Shown one piece after another: positions 37,201-45,206 of a stretch of DNA of 64,000 nt. Source of the DNA: Saprospiraceae bacterium (GTDB taxonomy: Bacteria; Bacteroidota; Bacteroidia; Chitinophagales; Saprospiraceae); assembly GCA_013001595.1 (NCBI GenBank), contig JABDMH010000106.1, positions 1 through 64,000 on the forward strand. The letters are read 5' to 3'. Within the stretch, counting starts at the first letter, position 1. Each line of letters begins with the position of its first letter. Below the pieces are notes generated by a model, which ran no database searches, was not told the DNA's origin, and worked only from the letters and a program-made list of their open reading frames with translations. Position numbers and translations under genes: made by a program.

Positions 37201-38569
37201 GGTGATGACTGCTGCTGTTGCCTCATTGGGCTTCCTGCCCATGGCTATCAGTGGAAGTGCTGGTGCCGAGGTTCAACGACCCCTTGCTACCGTGGTAATC
37301 TGTGGGCTTATTACTGCCACATTCCTCACCCTGGTCATTGTACCTATTTTGTATTACATGGTCGAAAGATTAACAACAATTAAGGTGCAGAAAAGCACAA
37401 TTGGGTTGTCTATCGCTCTTCTTCTTTCTATATCGGTTCAGGCCCAGCGCCATATTACCTTACCTGAAGCATTGCAGATTCTGGAAGGAGAAGAACAACT
37501 CCTTACGCAGTCCATTGAATGGAGAAAAGATGCTTTGTATGCGAGGTCGCAGCAACCACAAATGCCCTTAACCTGGAATTTCTCGATCAGTGGAGAAGAG
37601 TTCGATTTTGGGAATACACCAGGCATACAATCAATGAATTTGCAAAAGAATTTTCGATCGCCAAAAATTAAAGGGGCATACCATACCTACTACCAGGTTC
37701 AACAAGAGGTTGTGCAAAATCGACATAATTTAGATATTCTGCAGCTGAAACAACAACTCGCCAACATTTATATAGATGTTGCTTATTTGAGTTCCTTGCA
37801 GGAAATGGAGGAAGAGCTGCTGAACACCTATCGAGACTTTGGTCGCATTGCCACTGAGAAAGCTGCCTTGGGCGAGGACTCCTATATTCCTTCCAGACAG
37901 GCACAGCTTGAAACCGAGGATATAGAAATCATGCTTCAGCAGATTTCGGGTCGCCAAAGACTGCAACTCGACTTGATGCGCAGTTGGCTTGGTGATTCAA
38001 CACTTTCAGTCACCGCATTGGATGAGGTTACATTCGGTGATGAGAGACTGGACCTGGCTGCACATCCGATTCTCCAAAATCTTGAAGTACAGCGTCAATC
38101 TTTGTCAGCGCAACTTGATGTTCAACAAGCTCTTGCCAAACCCCAGACCTTGGTGGGTTCAAGACTACAGCGAGTGAATGGCAAGTTTTTATTTTTTGGA
38201 TTTCAAGTTGGAATCAATGTACCATTTGCGGGCAGCTACCTGAAACAGCAAAAATCTGCATTTATAGCTGAAGAACAAGCCTTGGTTCTAAGGCAAGATT
38301 GGGAAAGGAAGCAAATAGAATTGCGCCAGAGGGCACTGTATGAGGAGCGAGAACTACTAGACCAGCGGTTAGAGAGAATAAGCATCCATTTAATCGAACA
38401 TGAGGCACTGACTAAAGATGTGCGAAAGGCCTATGAACTTGGAGAGATCGATTATACTGATATGGTCTTGAGTTATCAATCATATTATGCGTTGCGAAAG
38501 GAGCAACTGGAATTATTAAGGCAAAGTTTGTTGAAATTGAATGCATTTATCCATTATGTAAATTATTAA
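34274..38569 (+). CDS. czcA: CzcA/CusA-type heavy-metal RND pump fused to a CzcC/TolC-type outer-membrane channel
   Basis: 1431 residues against about 1040 for a plain CzcA. Residues 1-1035 are the RND pump: start HFSIHNKLIIAIFIAVLIGV, periplasmic loops and the heavy-metal proton-relay helix LGAIDFGLIVDGAVIMVE (Asp400, Asp406). The pump ends with VPILYYMVERL. Then KSTIGLSIALLLSISVQAQ (about 1041-1057) looks like a complete signal peptide, followed by an OMF domain (1058-1431) with helical coiled stretches and a final YGLINA-like end. Such fusions occur in Bacteroidota. Exports divalent cations such as Co, Zn or Cd, or Cu/Ag. The downstream adaptor completes the tripartite pump. Confidence 0.93.
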   Translation: MFDRIVHFSIHNKLIIAIFIAVLIGVGVYSVTHLSLDAVPDITDNQVQVITSSPDLSAQEVERLITYPLEMQMGNIPDLKEIRSISRFGLSVITIVFQEHVDIYWAREQINQRIQNARSEIPIELGSPVMGPISTGLGEVYQYVIYPEEGYEDQYGPTELRSIQDWIIKRQLVGVPGVVEVNSSGGYVKQFEIALNQDKLKAFGLSLDQIFTAVEQNNANAGGSYIEKKNQVFFIRGEGMVESLRDLENIVVTTRSGAPVLIRHLANVQLGHAPRFGAMTMNGKGEVVAGHVMMLKGENSMEVTKNIKTRIEQIKETLPEGVVLEPFLDRSDLVNRTSHTVAKNLIEGALIVIFILVLLLGNFRAGLIVASVIPISMLFAVSCMQLFGVSANLMSLGAIDFGLIVDGAVIMVEAILHRIQLRPRESSLSPQEKETEVYHAASNIRTSVAFGEIIILIVYVPIFFLQGVEGKMFIPMAQTVSFAILGAFILSLTYVPMMSALFLKNAKVKDNSFSNRIMHFLYEAYAPLRDFCFQFRYWVLALTLGLFIFSLWIFSKMGSEFIPTLEEGDFALHQILPPGSSILKSVEVSAKLQDILTSKFPEVEKVVTKIGTSEIPFDLMPLEAGDIFVILKPKDQWVTADNREDMFSAMETELEKYPGVNYEFTQPIQMRFNELMTGVRQDIAIKIYGEDLGVLVEKAHEAVSILNTISGVGDIKVEPTAGLLQMVVDYDRAKMAKYGISIGKVNDIIKASFGGKTAGKFYEGERRYNVVVRLREAERQDIRSLRAMHVDLPSGGYIPLSELAAISLEEGPTQISRDDTKRRIVIGVNGRNRDIASLIADIKSYFAEHLDLPPAYYVQYGGQFENLERAQSRLMIVVPLALLLIFLLLYFTFHSLKYALLIFTAIPLSAIGGIWGLYFRGMPFSISAGVGFVALFGVAVLNGIVLVAYFNELRQKSDLDLREVIRKGTKVRLRPVVMTAAVASLGFLPMAISGSAGAEVQRPLATVVICGLITATFLTLVIVPILYYMVERLTTIKVQKSTIGLSIALLLSISVQAQRHITLPEALQILEGEEQLLTQSIEWRKDALYARSQQPQMPLTWNFSISGEEFDFGNTPGIQSMNLQKNFRSPKIKGAYHTYYQVQQEVVQNRHNLDILQLKQQLANIYIDVAYLSSLQEMEEELLNTYRDFGRIATEKAALGEDSYIPSRQAQLETEDIEIMLQQISGRQRLQLDLMRSWLGDSTLSVTALDEVTFGDERLDLAAHPILQNLEVQRQSLSAQLDVQQALAKPQTLVGSRLQRVNGKFLFFGFQVGINVPFAGSYLKQQKSAFIAEEQALVLRQDWERKQIELRQRALYEERELLDQRLERISIHLIEHEALTKDVRKAYELGEIDYTDMVLSYQSYYALRKEQLELLRQSLLKLNAFIHYVNY

Positions 38570-38570
38570 G

Positions 38571-39752
38571 ATGAAATACCAAATCTTACTACTAGGATTT
38601 CTTTCGGTCCTTTGGTCCAACTGCTCAAATCAAAAGATGGAGGATCAAATGGATGCTCACGCTCATGAGGTAGATGATCACCTTGAGATGGCTGAAGAAG
38701 AAGTTATACTAACGAATGTTCAAATAAAGAACATTGGGCTCACCTATGATAAAATTAAATCCCGATCTATTCGCTCTACCGTTGAGCTTACAGGAAGGAT
38801 CGAATTGCCACCATCTGGCAAGGCAGTTGTGGGAAGTGCGCTAGAGGGTAAAATTGAAGAGGTTTATGTAGCTGCTGGTCAAAAAGTCGTGAAAGGTCAG
38901 CGTCTATTTGCTCTTCAGAATCTGGACATTATCGATTGGCAGCAGCAGCTCTCTGAACAAAAAGCAGCTTTGGTATACCTAGAAAAAGACCTAGCACGCC
39001 AACAAGAACTAGCTCAACAACAATTGGCACCAAAAAAGAACTACGAGGCGGCCCAATCAAAGTTCAGCCAGACCGTTGCAAGAATAAAAGCCTTGGATAA
39101 AAAACTTGAGGATATAGGCATACGATCTGATACCTTAAGGTATACTTCGCGTTTTTATGTCACGGCACCTCAAGCTGGAATTATTCAACATTTGCTGGTA
39201 AGTACCGGAGAGTATGTAACAAGGGCTACTCCTCTTGCCGACATTCTAAATAATAAAAACCTGCACCTACATTTGCTGGCCTTTGGCGAACAGATAGGCA
39301 AATTGGAAGAAGGTCAGCTGCTAAACTTCTATGTGCAATCAAGGCCCGATCGCATCCTACAGGCCAAGATATTTTGGATCAATGAAATGGTGGATACGGA
39401 AGATAATAGCTACGATGTACATGCCGAGATTGTCGGAGATGTGTCTTTGCTTTCTCCAGGAGAGTTCGTTGAAGCTCGCGTAATTGATCAGGAACGCTTG
39501 GTTAATACGCTACCCAGTGAGGCCATTACTTCTGATAAGGGCCTCTATTACATCTTCGCTGTTGAGGGAGCAGATGAATCCTCGATTCATTTTAGTAAGG
39601 TACAGGTTAATCGTGGCGTCAGTGATCTGGGGTATGTTGAAATTTTACCGATCGATGATATTCCAGACGGATCAGATATCGCCGTAGAAGGTGCTTTTTT
39701 TATTATGGCTCAATCGAAAAAAGGCGAAGAAGGCACGGGACATCATCATTAG
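38571..39752 (+). CDS. czcB: Periplasmic adaptor (CzcB-type membrane fusion protein), lipoprotein
   Basis: 393 residues. Lipoprotein signal with lipobox WSNC (Cys19). Next is a Asp/His/Glu-rich stretch (MDAHAHEVDDHLEM) likely to bind metal, then the lipoyl half-motif GSALEGKIEEVYVAAGQKVVKG, a coiled hairpin (90-150), the second lipoyl half APQAGIIQHLLVSTGEYV and a beta-barrel and membrane-proximal domain. The C-terminus is HHH. It bridges CzcA to the outer-membrane channel. It starts one base after the czcA stop. Confidence 0.93.
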   Translation: MKYQILLLGFLSVLWSNCSNQKMEDQMDAHAHEVDDHLEMAEEEVILTNVQIKNIGLTYDKIKSRSIRSTVELTGRIELPPSGKAVVGSALEGKIEEVYVAAGQKVVKGQRLFALQNLDIIDWQQQLSEQKAALVYLEKDLARQQELAQQQLAPKKNYEAAQSKFSQTVARIKALDKKLEDIGIRSDTLRYTSRFYVTAPQAGIIQHLLVSTGEYVTRATPLADILNNKNLHLHLLAFGEQIGKLEEGQLLNFYVQSRPDRILQAKIFWINEMVDTEDNSYDVHAEIVGDVSLLSPGEFVEARVIDQERLVNTLPSEAITSDKGLYYIFAVEGADESSIHFSKVQVNRGVSDLGYVEILPIDDIPDGSDIAVEGAFFIMAQSKKGEEGTGHHH

Positions 39753-39829
39753 GTAAAGTGGGAGCGAAGCCAGTTTGGTAGGGCTAGTCTACACTGATCA
39801 TTATCTTGTACCGGTAAAAAGCTTTTTCC

Positions 39830-40834
39830 ATGATTGACAATCATACCCATTTGTTTGAAGACGCGGTTGATCTGGTGCAATACTGGGAGGATTTTGCTAA
39901 TGCAGGCATTGATAAGATCGGACTCCTCTGTGTGAGCAATCCCTTTGACTCAGCTGTTAATGACAATGCAAGGGGTCTTCGGATGAAGCGTTCTTTTCCG
40001 GACCGTGTCTTTTTGTTACCTGGATGTGAATATAGCTTTGATGATCAACGGTTCAGGCATCAGCAAAGTATGTACCTAAGCCAACAAGTGGATCGATATG
40101 CAGCAATCGGAGTCGATGGCTGGAAGTGCCTTGAGGGTAAGCCGGGTTATCACAAATACGATTTGTCGGGGCCATTCTACAGCGATTTTCTTGATGCACT
40201 GACGGTGCATCAGCTGCCATTGCTGATCCATGTCGGGGATCCGATTGAATTCTGGAATGCAGACACGCTGCCAAAGTGGGCATTTGCGGAATGGTACTAT
40301 GACGATCGCCATCCATCGCTTGAGTACCTGCGCAAGGATGCCTTGACGATGATAGAACAACATCCAGACCTGATAGTAGTCCTGCCACATTTTTTCTTTA
40401 TGAGCTATGAGCTAGATAGTGCAGCGGATCTATTGGCAAAGCATCCCAATGTTTTGTTCGATCTTGCTCCCGGTGTTGAAATGTTTTTTGGTTTTTCCTC
40501 CGACAGGGAGCAGGCGCAGGCATTTTTTACCACCTATCAGGATCGCATTCTTTTTGGCACGGATCGGGGTGTGGCAGAAATGCCAGCAGAACCACGTGCA
40601 TCAATGATTATGCGTTTCCTTACCACGGCAGATTCATTCGATCCACCGCACAGCGATGTAGTGATGTGGCCAGATGATAGGGCGCCCATCAGGGGAATTG
40701 ACTTGCCATCTCCTGTGGTGGACAAGATCACCGCACAGAATTTTGTGGATCACTTTGGTGCTGTGCCCAGAGCATTGGATGAAGACCTTCTGCAGGCAGA
40801 GCTCAATCGGCTAAGGGAAATATATGGCAGCTAG
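39830..40834 (+). CDS. Amidohydrolase-2 family metal-dependent hydrolase
   Basis: 334 residues. A TIM-barrel amidohydrolase: metal motif HTH in MIDNHTHLFED at residues 4-6, LIHVGDP with the second His, VVLPHFFF and FGTDRG with the catalytic Asp. These enzymes hydrolyse or decarboxylate small organic acids and esters. Substrate not evident. It follows the adaptor by 77 bases but has no link to metal efflux. Confidence 0.85.
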   Translation: MIDNHTHLFEDAVDLVQYWEDFANAGIDKIGLLCVSNPFDSAVNDNARGLRMKRSFPDRVFLLPGCEYSFDDQRFRHQQSMYLSQQVDRYAAIGVDGWKCLEGKPGYHKYDLSGPFYSDFLDALTVHQLPLLIHVGDPIEFWNADTLPKWAFAEWYYDDRHPSLEYLRKDALTMIEQHPDLIVVLPHFFFMSYELDSAADLLAKHPNVLFDLAPGVEMFFGFSSDREQAQAFFTTYQDRILFGTDRGVAEMPAEPRASMIMRFLTTADSFDPPHSDVVMWPDDRAPIRGIDLPSPVVDKITAQNFVDHFGAVPRALDEDLLQAELNRLREIYGS

Positions 40835-40988
40835 TTTTCTTGTCCACTATGACTCATTTATAATCTTGCCAGATCGGAGTTTCAACAAGACGATTTTTAG
40901 CATACGTAGTGACACATCAGCCTATCCCCATTTCTAGGTATTTTTTTCAATCATCATTTCGGTAGATTCCTGAGCGCAGGAGTCGACT

Positions 40989-40996
40989 TACTTTTG
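40989..40996 (+). promoter_or_regulatory. Bacteroidota -7 element before the crystallin-like gene
   Basis: TACTTTTG matches TAnnTTTG, with TTC 19 bases upstream in the -33 position; 42-base leader to the ATG at 41039. Confidence 0.5.
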
Positions 40997-41038
40997 GGTA
41001 ACATTAATTAATTATTCAAATATATAAATCCAATCGAG

Positions 41039-42133
41039 ATGAAAACTATTAATTTTCTATTCGTTACGATGCTTTTGAGCATCTATAGTATGATACAACC
41101 GACCACAGCCCATGCAGCTGATGGCGACATGACTTTTTATTCCTCCAGTAATTATCGAGGCAGCAAGAAATCAATGAATCCTGGTGAATATGACAACTGC
41201 AGTAGCTGGCGTTATCGATCTTGGAAGATTGATGATGGATGCTGTGCCGAGATTACCTATTACAAACGTAGTGGTGGATACGGAACAAAGAAGTTTTGTG
41301 GTGCCGTTAAAGATTTTTACACTTCCCTTCGCAGTATTCGAGGTCTGAAATATGGATCGACGCAGGGTTGGAGAAATGTAAAAAGTGTCAAGTTTTATTG
41401 TGATGGTGATGGAGACGGGACTGCCCACCATAAACCAAACAACAATTCAGGAAATCGAGGTAATCGTGGAAATACGGGAAATGTCAATGCAGACAAAAAT
41501 CTCAAATTGCCGACCTGGTATGGACTGAGAGATTTCAAGGGAAATACACAGCAGTATGCTCCGCGTAGGTACAATCGTTTTCCGGTGTCCTGGTCACATC
41601 AGTCCGTCATTATTCCGCATGGATTTGAGGTAAGGTTTGACTGGTATGGTGCGGGTAATCGCAAAAAGAATAAGGTGCTGAAGGCAGGGGAGTATAAAGA
41701 TCTGTACAGATTATTTAGAGGCTGGGGTTTTAGAAATAATGGTCAGGCCTACTGGAGGGATATGATAGAGGTATACATCTACAAGGAAGGTCAAGGTAAC
41801 CCCTATGGTGCTCCGGTCAAAGATGAAGCCAATGCTAAATATAAAGTGCAATTCTTTGGCTCACAGAATTTCAGGGGAAATAAGAGGTCTTATGAACCTA
41901 ATCTTTACACACGAGTACGTGCATGGAATGGCAGATCCTTGATTATTCCTAGGGGTGTAAAAGTGAAGTTTAACTTCTACGGTGCTGGCAATAGGAAGAA
42001 GCATCAGACCTTAGCTGCTGGAGAATACGACAACCTATACAGTGTATTCAATAAATGGGGATTTAGGAGTAGCAGCACCAATAATTTTAATCCATGGGCC
42101 GACATGTTTGAGGTAGACATTATTAAGGAATAG
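41039..42133 (+). CDS. Secreted protein with three beta/gamma-crystallin-like repeats
   Basis: 364 residues. Signal peptide ends around PTTAHA. Three repeats: about 28-121 (MTFYSSSNYRGSKKSMNPGEY), 152-255 and 265-364. The last two share WYGAGNRKK/FYGAGNRKK, L-x-AGEY-x-x-LY and WGFR near their ends. The F/Y-x6-G start and Ser/Tyr pattern fit Greek-key beta/gamma-crystallin domains, often Ca-binding. A disordered Asn/Gly linker (GDGDGTAHHKPNNNSGN) separates repeat 1 from 2. Rich in Arg, Lys and Tyr. No T9SS sorting domain. Role unknown; a surface or matrix protein is plausible. Confidence 0.7.
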   Translation: MKTINFLFVTMLLSIYSMIQPTTAHAADGDMTFYSSSNYRGSKKSMNPGEYDNCSSWRYRSWKIDDGCCAEITYYKRSGGYGTKKFCGAVKDFYTSLRSIRGLKYGSTQGWRNVKSVKFYCDGDGDGTAHHKPNNNSGNRGNRGNTGNVNADKNLKLPTWYGLRDFKGNTQQYAPRRYNRFPVSWSHQSVIIPHGFEVRFDWYGAGNRKKNKVLKAGEYKDLYRLFRGWGFRNNGQAYWRDMIEVYIYKEGQGNPYGAPVKDEANAKYKVQFFGSQNFRGNKRSYEPNLYTRVRAWNGRSLIIPRGVKVKFNFYGAGNRKKHQTLAAGEYDNLYSVFNKWGFRSSSTNNFNPWADMFEVDIIKE

Positions 42134-42182
42134 ATTTTTTGTTTGATACTGATAGTACACCAGTCACATAGTGGTAAGGAAG

Positions 42183-42212
42183 GGGCACTTCACATGGAGT
42201 GTCCCTTTTTTT
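42183..42212 (+). terminator. Terminator after the crystallin-like gene
   Basis: GGGCACT pairs with AGTGTCC(C) around an 8-base loop, then seven T. Confidence 0.75.
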
Positions 42213-42278
42213 ATGTGCGGTGGCATGCCAGCCCCCTCCCCCCAAAAGGTGATATTGACCATTCCCCCCTACGCGTGA

Positions 42279-42308
42279 TTGATGAACTGGGTCCAGAACA
42301 TACCTTTG
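42279..42308 (+). promoter_or_regulatory. Promoter of duplicate gene 1 (TTG-N19-TAnnTTTG)
   Basis: TTG at 42279-42281, a 19-base spacer and TACCTTTG at 42301-42308. Exact match to the Bacteroidota primary-sigma consensus; 30-base leader. Confidence 0.75.
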
Positions 42309-42338
42309 GATCATTAATTATCACTAAAATATCAAATC

Positions 42339-43115
42339 ATGAAATCTTTAATTTTAATAAAATCCTTTCTCATCCTGATGGTTTCAGGAATGTTACTGAT
42401 GTCTTTCAATGACGTTGTGTACCAAGAATCCAGTGATATCCATACACTGGTCATCAAACCGGATCTGAGAGTCTCCAGAATTTCTACGCCGGGAGGACTC
42501 TGTGCTGGCATTAAGAATAAAGTGAGGGTGACCGTTACCAACAGCCAAATGGCAGGAGTCAAAAAGAAAATTCCCGTCATTTTATTCGTGGTACAGAATG
42601 GACAACCTACCACATCGTATGTAGGACATAGTACGAGTGGCATCGGACCAAATTCCAACAGTGGCATACCTGTCTACTTCAATAACGTAGTGGTTGCCAA
42701 GACAGGAAATGTGACGCTACGGGCCGTCGTAAATCCAGATCAGGAATTGCTAGAATCAGTATATAATAACAATACGAGAGTACAGCGAGTACGAGTCGCC
42801 AGAAGATGCAATGCAGCGAAGCCAGCGGTGACGGGTAAGAACCTCACCGTCACCATGTACAAGTCCGGAACATGGTATGCCGGAAGTGGCGATCCAATTT
42901 CAGGAGTACAGGTCAAAGTCCGGAAGAACGGATCAACCATTGGTACTGGCACAACTGCTGCAAATGGCAAAGTTACAATCCCAAATATTCCAATTGGAAA
43001 GGTTACGTTCGAAATTACTAAGAATGGATGTGTAGCAGAATATTACAACGGCTACAACAGTTATGGAATGCCAGGATATAATACCAATGTGAACAGGGCC
43101 ATGTCCTGCAATTGA
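42339..43115 (+). CDS. Secreted CARDB-like protein, tandem copy 1
   Basis: 258 residues. Signal peptide MKSLILIKSFLILMVSGMLL. Residues 40-152 look like one CARDB-type Ig-like adhesion domain (PDLRVSRISTPGGLCAG ... VNPDQELLESVYNNNT). Residues 168-258 form a second beta domain of carboxypeptidase-regulatory or SpaA type (GVQVKVRKNGSTIGTGTTAANGKV), with a final Cys. Two conserved Cys pairs may form disulfides. No enzyme motif and no T9SS domain. Likely extracellular structural or adhesive. Confidence 0.78.
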   Translation: MKSLILIKSFLILMVSGMLLMSFNDVVYQESSDIHTLVIKPDLRVSRISTPGGLCAGIKNKVRVTVTNSQMAGVKKKIPVILFVVQNGQPTTSYVGHSTSGIGPNSNSGIPVYFNNVVVAKTGNVTLRAVVNPDQELLESVYNNNTRVQRVRVARRCNAAKPAVTGKNLTVTMYKSGTWYAGSGDPISGVQVKVRKNGSTIGTGTTAANGKVTIPNIPIGKVTFEITKNGCVAEYYNGYNSYGMPGYNTNVNRAMSCN

Positions 43116-43141
43116 TCAAGGAGAATAGGCATTTAGATGGA

Positions 43142-43172
43142 GGGTAGTAACGTTGGTTGCTACCCTTTTTTT
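43142..43172 (+). terminator. Terminator of duplicate gene 1
   Basis: GGGTAGTAAC pairs with GTTGCTACCC (one mismatch), then seven T. Confidence 0.85.
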
Positions 43173-43238
43173 ATATGCGGTGCCATTCTAGCCCCCTCCC
43201 CCAAAAAGGTGATATTGGCCATTCCCCCCTACGCGTGA

Positions 43239-43268
43239 TTGATGACCTGGCTCCAGGACATACCTTTG
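43239..43268 (+). promoter_or_regulatory. Promoter of duplicate gene 2 (TTG-N19-TAnnTTTG)
   Basis: Same elements as copy 1: TTG, 19-base spacer and TACCTTTG at 43261-43268. Both boxes are unchanged between copies although some spacer bases differ. Confidence 0.75.
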
Positions 43269-43298
43269 GATCATTAATTATCACTAAAATATCAAATC

Positions 43299-44075
43299 AT
43301 GAAATCATTAATTTTAATAAAGTCTTTTCTCGTCCTGACACTTTCAGGAATGTTACTAATGTCTTTTAATGACGTTGCATACCAAGAATCTAATGATGTC
43401 CATATACTGGTCATTAAACCAGACCTGAAAGTCTCCAGAATTTCTACACCGGGAGGGCTCTGTGCAGGCATCAATAATAAAGTGAGAGTGACCGTCACCA
43501 ATAGCCAAATGGCGGGTGTGAAAAAGAAAATTCCGGTCATTTTATTCGTGCTACAAAATGGACAACCTACTACATCGTATGTAGGACATAGTACGAGTGG
43601 CATCGGACCAAATTCCAATAGTGGCATACCAGTCTACTTCAAAAACGTAGTGGTTGCCAAGACAGGAAATGTGACACTACGGGCGGTCGTAAATCCAGAT
43701 CAGGAATTACTAGAATCAGTATATAATAATAATACGAAGGTGCAGCGAGTACGAGTCGCCAGAAGATGTAATGCAGCGAAGCCAGCGGTTACCGGTAAAA
43801 AGCTAACCGTGACAGTATATCACTCCGGTTCTTGGCAAGCCGGTAACTATGATCCAATTTCAGGCGCTAGCGTTATCGTCAAAAAGAATGGAACAACCGT
43901 GGGATCAGGAACTACCGGCTCAAATGGGAAAGTCAGTATTCCTAATATCCCTAAAGGCTCAGTCAAGTTTACAATTGACAAGGATGGTTGCACTGCTGAG
44001 TACTTCAATGGCATAAACAGCTATACTATGCCTGGCTATGATGCCAAGGTAAATCGAGCGATGTCATGCAATTGA
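43299..44075 (+). CDS. Secreted CARDB-like protein, tandem copy 2
   Basis: 258 residues, same layout as copy 1. In residues 1-166 the copies differ at about a dozen positions, mostly conservative; in 167-258 they differ at about a third of positions, including YKSGTWYAGSGDP versus YHSGSWQAGNYDP. The N-terminal Ig-like domain is thus held while the C-terminal domain diverged. Own promoter and terminator. Confidence 0.78.
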   Translation: MKSLILIKSFLVLTLSGMLLMSFNDVAYQESNDVHILVIKPDLKVSRISTPGGLCAGINNKVRVTVTNSQMAGVKKKIPVILFVLQNGQPTTSYVGHSTSGIGPNSNSGIPVYFKNVVVAKTGNVTLRAVVNPDQELLESVYNNNTKVQRVRVARRCNAAKPAVTGKKLTVTVYHSGSWQAGNYDPISGASVIVKKNGTTVGSGTTGSNGKVSIPNIPKGSVKFTIDKDGCTAEYFNGINSYTMPGYDAKVNRAMSCN

Positions 44076-44135
44076 TGTGAAAGCATTAATCCACAATTGG
44101 GTTTCTAATATTTAACTTGGTTCAGATATAGAATA

Positions 44136-44167
44136 GGGTAGTGGCTACGATAGTCGCTACCCTTTTT
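44136..44167 (+). terminator. Terminator of duplicate gene 2
   Basis: GGGTAG/CTACCC stem continued by GGCTA/TAGTC with one bulge pair and a 3-base loop, then five T. Lies between converging genes. Confidence 0.85.
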
Positions 44168-44180
44168 GAATGTGTGCATA

Positions 44181-45197
44181 TTAGGCGAAAAACCAGTAAT
44201 CTTCAACCGGTCTTTTTTGCCAGCTGGTCATGAGTGCTTCAATTTCTTTTTGTCCGTCTGGGGAAGAAACAACCACCATGATTTGAGGTTTTGATAGAGA
44301 TGGTAGCGATGCATAACTCGCCATCTTAACACCATATATTTCCTTCCCAATTTTTTGCTGATTGTCACATACCCAGCGAAAATCATCTGCTCTTTCTAGA
44401 AGCAGTTTGGCCATATCTTTGCCGTTTCTGCCAGCACCCCAGAGCACTAGCGGCCGATCAAGGTTTCTATCCAGCGCATAAAAGTTTGCAATCTTCAGAT
44501 CAAAGTAGCGATTGTCTTGATAGCAGTCCCAAGTGCGTGAAATGCGATCACTGCGATCGCGCCAGTAGTGCAAAATCTTGTCGATCCCAACCACCTTCAA
44601 ACCATCTGCGTAGAAGCGGAAACATAAATCATAGTCTTCTGGGTATATGTCAGGATTGAAGGCACCTACACGGTCGAAGTCTTTTCGGTGAATAATCCAG
44701 CAATGAGAGGGTATGACACACTCCTTATATATTTCCTCATAGTGCCGCTGGCATCTAGCTACCTCATTAAGCCATGCTTCATAACGCAAAAATCCTCCAC
44801 CCACTGAGCCCTGATCGACAAAGTGCTGGGTGCCACCCGCTATGATGGTTCCTCGTCCATATGGCAGCCATGTGTGCACTAATGTTTCTAATTTGTCGCT
44901 GGGCATGAGGTCATCGCTATCCATTCGGTTTATGAGTTCTCCTTCACTACGTGCATAACCATATCGCAATGCTGGAATTAATTTAGGCTCATCCGTATGA
45001 AAAAGTTTGATGCGCGAATCTATTTTGCTATACCTTGCTGCGATCTGCGGTGTGCGATCTGTAGAGTGGTCATTGACCACAATCAACTCCCAATGAACAT
45101 ACGTCTGTGCAATTACAGAATCCAGACAGGCCTGGATATAAGGCTCCGTGTTTTTGGCTGCCATGATGATGGAAACCAAGGGAAGTCTTCTTCGCAT
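44181..45197 (-). CDS. Family 2 glycosyltransferase with C-terminal Rossmann-like domain
   Basis: 338 residues. GT-A fold: LVSIIMAAKNTEPYIQACLDSVIAQTY, VVNDHSTD, and the metal motif NRMDSDD. After about residue 250 a short Rossmann-like domain follows (RPLVLWGAGRNGKDMAKLLL), as in PglD or sugar-nucleotide proteins. Cytoplasmic; transfers a sugar to a lipid or protein. Third gene after phoD-like and FG-GAP genes, 9 bases downstream, so co-transcribed. Confidence 0.9.
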   Translation of the reverse strand: MRRRLPLVSIIMAAKNTEPYIQACLDSVIAQTYVHWELIVVNDHSTDRTPQIAARYSKIDSRIKLFHTDEPKLIPALRYGYARSEGELINRMDSDDLMPSDKLETLVHTWLPYGRGTIIAGGTQHFVDQGSVGGGFLRYEAWLNEVARCQRHYEEIYKECVIPSHCWIIHRKDFDRVGAFNPDIYPEDYDLCFRFYADGLKVVGIDKILHYWRDRSDRISRTWDCYQDNRYFDLKIANFYALDRNLDRPLVLWGAGRNGKDMAKLLLERADDFRWVCDNQQKIGKEIYGVKMASYASLPSLSKPQIMVVVSSPDGQKEIEALMTSWQKRPVEDYWFFA

Positions 45198-45206
45198 CTG
45201 GGGAGA

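Larger units (their letters stand above)
42206..44078 (+). repeat. Tandem duplication, two 960-bp units
   Basis: Unit 1 is 42206-43165 and unit 2 begins at 43166, an exact 960-base offset of promoter, start codon and stop codon. Each unit carries its own promoter, one gene and, at its end, a GGGTAG...CTACCC terminator. Upstream regions and the first two-thirds of the genes are nearly identical. Confidence 0.93.
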
